Shown here in pieces: positions 5,441 through 7,982 of a stretch of 7,982 nucleotides of DNA (position 1 is its first letter; each line of letters starts with the position of its first letter). The DNA lies in assembly GCA_003450125.1 (NCBI GenBank), contig DMFR01000418.1, positions 1 through 7,982 on the forward strand, in the 5' to 3' direction. The DNA is from Prolixibacteraceae bacterium. Lineage in GTDB: Bacteria; Bacteroidota; Bacteroidia; Bacteroidales; Prolixibacteraceae. A program made the position numbers and the translations under genes. Below the pieces are notes generated by a model. It did not search any database. It was given only the letters and a program-made list of their open reading frames with translations, and was not told where the DNA came from.

Positions 5441-5552
5441 CTATTTGAATGCTATACAGAATCTATACCAAGTCTACCAATTAGTATAGAAGTAGTAGGG
5501 TTTGAGTAGGGATGTAGTAGGGTTGGAGTAGCCTTGGTGGTAGCTATTTGAA
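5441..5552. repeat. 11-bp-period repeat block flanked by 9-bp direct repeats
   Basis: Block 5450-5543 runs in 11-base steps. The left half has CTATACAGAAT, CTATACCAAGT and CTACCAATTAG. The right half has GTAGTAGGGTT, TGAGTAGGGAT, GTAGTAGGGTT, GGAGTAGCCTT and GGTGGTAG. The halves are imperfectly complementary: ACCAAGTCTAC on the left against the complement of GTAGCCTTGGT on the right, with CTATAC/GTATAG near the centre. Identical CTATTTGAA 9-mers sit at 5441-5449 and 5544-5552, exactly at the ends of the block, as a target-site duplication would. The TTTGAGTA motif and the 11-bp step are shared with the palindrome at 4550-4726. Confidence 0.75.
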
Positions 5553-5813
5553 ATGAAAATGTGGTAAAATGGTTTTAGAAGTATTTAACCATGGAATGAA
5601 AGCAAAGTCGAATGTTCAGACTTGACTATACTGTCAAAGGTATCGTTGATGGATCAATAAAAAAAATAAAGGCTGCAAATTTCTTCTTTATAAAATCTTT
5701 ATACTTCCCCTTCCATTCTTAATAATATCCTTACGGAAGGATACCTTCATTTGTACTATCAATTAAGGGGCTGATAGGTTCAGTCCGGAAATACTTACTT
5801 ATTTATTTGATGT
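5553..5813 (+). promoter_or_regulatory. Upstream region and probable leader of the transporter gene
   Basis: No supported gene lies here. Two small perfect hairpins are visible: TATCCTT-ACGG-AAGGATA (5726-5743) and CTATCA / TGATAG (5756-5761 with 5772-5777, 10-base loop containing AAGGGG). TTCATTTG (5746-5753) is one base from TAnnTTTG and could be the -7 element, but no -33 element is clear. If transcription starts further upstream, the hairpins would be in the leader RNA. I do not recognise a c-di-AMP riboswitch. Confidence 0.35.
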
Positions 5814-7826
5814 ATGGTTAATGATGTAGAGGGGTTTAAGTTTGTAGGAAGATTAAAGAATATTTTCATTGGCAGGGCAAAGACCTTACAAGACAAATCA
5901 ATATTTCATAAGCTCTCGTTAATAGCCTTTTTTGCCTGGATAGGCTTGGGAGCAGACGGTATTTCATCATCTTGTTATGGGCCGGAAGAAGCATTTAGAA
6001 ACCTGCAGGGACATCACATGCTGGCTATCTTTGTTGCACTAGGCACCGTATTTACCATTTTTATCATCAGTTCAAGCTATATCCAGATCATCAAGCTTTT
6101 CCCGCAAGGGGGAGGGGGTTACCTGGTAGGAAGCAAGCTTTTATCCCCAACTGTTGGGATGGTATCCGGTTGCGCCCTCATCATTGACTATGTACTTACC
6201 ATTACCATATCAGTGTCAAGCGGTTCGGATGCCCTTTTTAGTTTCTTCCCCGAATCGATGCAGGTGTATAAATTGGGGGTTGCCATCGGGGGTGTTTGCC
6301 TGCTTATTTTATTGAACCTGCGTGGGGTAAAGGAATCAGTTGTATCACTTACTCCCATTTTTGTGGTGTTTATCGTTTCGCATGTATTTATTATTGTTTA
6401 CGCCATTGTGCTAAAAGCCAACGATTTTCAGGCGGTATCACTTGAAACTTCTAATCAATTACATTCATCCATTTCGGAGCTAGGAGTGCTGGGAACCTTG
6501 TTCATCATTCTGAAAGCCTACAGCATGGGGGCCGGAACCTTTACCGGAATTGAAGCGGTGAGCAACGGGATGCCTATTCTTCGGCAGCCAAGGGTAAAAA
6601 CAGCCGGAAGAACGATGGTGTTAATGGCCGTATCATTGTCATTTATCGTAATGGGCTTGATGGTGGCTTATGCCCTGTATAATGTTCAGATCAGTTCACA
6701 TAAGACCCTGAATGCAGTTTTGTTCGATAACGTTACGGCCAATTGGGGCCCTTTTTGGTCGAAAGGTTTTATCCTTACTACGCTAGTATCTGAAGCTGCC
6801 TTGTTATTCGTTGCCGCACAAACCGGGTTTATTGATGGCCCAAGGATCATGTCTAACATGGCCATCGACAAATGGTTCCCTAAAAAATACTCCTCCCTCA
6901 GTGACCGTTTAGTTTCAATGAACGGGGTAATGTTAATGGGTATTTCTGCCATTATTCTGATGGCCATTTCCAGAGGTTCAGTCGCTTTTTTAGTGGTACT
7001 TTATAGTATCAATGTGTTTATCACCTTTTCCATTTCACAACTTGGCATGGTCAAACACTGGTGGGTAGAACGTGGTAAATTGAATCACTGGAGAAGAAAA
7101 CTGGCCATCAACGGGATTGGTTTTGTACTCACTTCCTTTATCCTGGTTTCAGTGACCATCATTAAATTTGAAGAAGGTGGTTGGATTACTTTGATTATCA
7201 CTGGACTATTTGTCTTTTTGGCGATTAGGATTAAGAAACATTATTACAAAACAACGGTCCACTTACATCATATACGACAAAAAGCCATCTCCGATCTTCA
7301 TGTTGCGCTTGAACAATTACCAACCTATGATCCAACTCAAGATGCTCCAACAGTCAAATTCAATCCTGATGCAAAAACAGCTATTATATTGGTAAAGGGT
7401 TATGGCGGTACAGGGCTTCATACTTTTTTAAGGATCAATGAAAGTTTTAAGGGAATTTACCAGAATTATATTTTTATAAGGGTTGGCGTCATCAATTCAA
7501 AAATATACCGGGGATCAGAAGAACTGGAACAATTCAAAACTTCGGTGAAAGAGGATGGGAAAAAATATGTGAAAATTGCCAATCAATTTGGCTTTTATGG
7601 AAAAAGTATCTGGACCATAGGTACTGACCCCATCGATGAAGTTTACATGATCGTGAAAAAACTCATGCCCTTACTTCCCAATCCAACATTCTTTGGAGGT
7701 CAGTTGGTATTTTCAAAGACCTTTTATATGTCACAACTACTGCATAACCATACCATATTCGGCATCCAGAAAAGGTTTTTTAAATTTGGGATACCCATTG
7801 TGATATTCCCCATAAAAATTGAGTGA
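5814..7826 (+). CDS. KimA-like APC-superfamily transporter (probable K+/H+ symporter)
   Basis: A 670-residue integral membrane protein. Residues about 36-473 form twelve hydrophobic segments; about 474-670 form a soluble cytoplasmic domain with alternating strands (AIILVKGYGG, NYIFIRVGVI), like the UspA-like C-terminal domain of KimA. Seen motifs: SSCYGPEE, LFPQGGGGYLVGS, LIIDYVLTITISVSSGSDAL, LNLRGVKES, FTGIEAVSNGMP. These align well with Bacillus subtilis KimA (YdaO). Residues I recall as lining the KimA potassium sites (D36, Y43, D117, Y118, T121, S125, T230, E233, Y377) have identical counterparts here: D48, Y55, D125, Y126, T129, S133, T244, E247, Y397. Hence a potassium importer is more likely than an amino-acid permease, though the latter is how such genes are often labelled. 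In Bacillus, KimA is inhibited by c-di-AMP; whether that holds here is unknown. The gene stands alone after a long repeat-rich spacer. It starts at the ATG at 5814; no Shine-Dalgarno is present, as expected for the phylum. Confidence 0.88.
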   Translation: MVNDVEGFKFVGRLKNIFIGRAKTLQDKSIFHKLSLIAFFAWIGLGADGISSSCYGPEEAFRNLQGHHMLAIFVALGTVFTIFIISSSYIQIIKLFPQGGGGYLVGSKLLSPTVGMVSGCALIIDYVLTITISVSSGSDALFSFFPESMQVYKLGVAIGGVCLLILLNLRGVKESVVSLTPIFVVFIVSHVFIIVYAIVLKANDFQAVSLETSNQLHSSISELGVLGTLFIILKAYSMGAGTFTGIEAVSNGMPILRQPRVKTAGRTMVLMAVSLSFIVMGLMVAYALYNVQISSHKTLNAVLFDNVTANWGPFWSKGFILTTLVSEAALLFVAAQTGFIDGPRIMSNMAIDKWFPKKYSSLSDRLVSMNGVMLMGISAIILMAISRGSVAFLVVLYSINVFITFSISQLGMVKHWWVERGKLNHWRRKLAINGIGFVLTSFILVSVTIIKFEEGGWITLIITGLFVFLAIRIKKHYYKTTVHLHHIRQKAISDLHVALEQLPTYDPTQDAPTVKFNPDAKTAIILVKGYGGTGLHTFLRINESFKGIYQNYIFIRVGVINSKIYRGSEELEQFKTSVKEDGKKYVKIANQFGFYGKSIWTIGTDPIDEVYMIVKKLMPLLPNPTFFGGQLVFSKTFYMSQLLHNHTIFGIQKRFFKFGIPIVIFPIKIE

Positions 7827-7834
7827 AACTACCA

Positions 7835-7853
7835 TGTCAATCCTAATTTGACA
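7835..7853 (+). terminator. Weak hairpin after the transporter gene
   Basis: TGTCAA (7835-7840) and TTGACA (7848-7853) form a perfect 6-bp stem with a 7-base loop, nine bases after the stop codon. No T-run follows. It may contribute to transcript ending together with the larger palindrome just downstream. Confidence 0.3.
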
Positions 7854-7877
7854 CACAAGAGATTGATTAAAAATGTG

Positions 7878-7971
7878 ACACCAAGGCACTAAGCTACTTC
7901 CCGAGCACTCGGAACACCAAGAAATGTATTCTTTCTTTAGTGAAACTTGGTTTCTTAGTGTCTTTGTGGCA
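7878..7971. repeat. CACTAAG/CTTAGTG palindromic repeat (includes copy 2 of the 35-bp repeat)
   Basis: ACACCAAGGCACTAAG (7878-7893) pairs with CTTAGTGTCTTTGTGG (7954-7969) with few mismatches. Inside it, ACCAAG (7916-7921) pairs with CTTGGT (7946-7951), and CCGAGCACTCGG (7901-7912) is a self-complementary centre of the left half. Positions 7937-7971 match the dispersed repeat at 5017-5051 at 31 of 35 bases. It lies downstream of the transporter gene and may serve as its 3' structure. Confidence 0.7.
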
Positions 7972-7982
7972 GAATTAAAAAT

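Noticed and set aside
5612..5722. 36-codon plus-strand ORF starting MFRLDYTVKG
   Set aside because: It is short, low-complexity in its second half, lies in the transporter's upstream region and has no independent support.
5726..5813. c-di-AMP (ydaO-type) riboswitch before the KimA-like gene
   Set aside because: The leader is short and I cannot find the conserved riboswitch core; only two simple hairpins are visible.

Overview
The window looks like a chromosomal segment of a Bacteroidota bacterium. Three things point there: a long NusB of the type typical of that phylum, TAnnTTTG-like -7 promoter elements with AT-rich leaders in place of Shine-Dalgarno sites, and AT-rich spacers full of short-period repeats. 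I cannot place it below phylum with confidence; a Chitinophagales, Saprospirales or Sphingobacteriales relative would fit.

Layout. The left third is read on the minus strand. An L-threonine aldolase (1856-2878) is followed without a single spacer base by a rhomboid protease (1136-1855). After a long repeat-built hairpin comes nusB (1-842, running off the left edge) with its own promoter. A class I CPD photolyase (3058-4356, plus strand) diverges from the aldolase across a 179-bp region that itself contains an inverted repeat. The 1.46 kb from 4357 to 5813 holds only one small ORF (5094-5264, 56 aa). The rest of it is hairpin elements, a short photolyase C-terminal remnant, and the leader of the last gene. 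That gene (5814-7826) is a KimA-like APC-superfamily transporter whose ion-binding residues match those of the Bacillus potassium importer. The window closes on another palindromic repeat.

The genes are ordinary housekeeping or stress functions: transcription antitermination, amino-acid catabolism, membrane proteolysis, DNA photorepair and ion transport. They form no single pathway. What stands out is the spacer DNA. Almost every gap carries a long inverted repeat built from short units: 7-bp units at 966-1138, ACGAATT motifs at 2932-3055, 11-bp units at 4550-4726 and again at 5450-5543, and CACTAAG-type units at 7878-7969. Some copies sit directly against stop codons or appear to supply promoter elements. 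I see no CRISPR array, tRNA, rRNA, transposase or defence operon.
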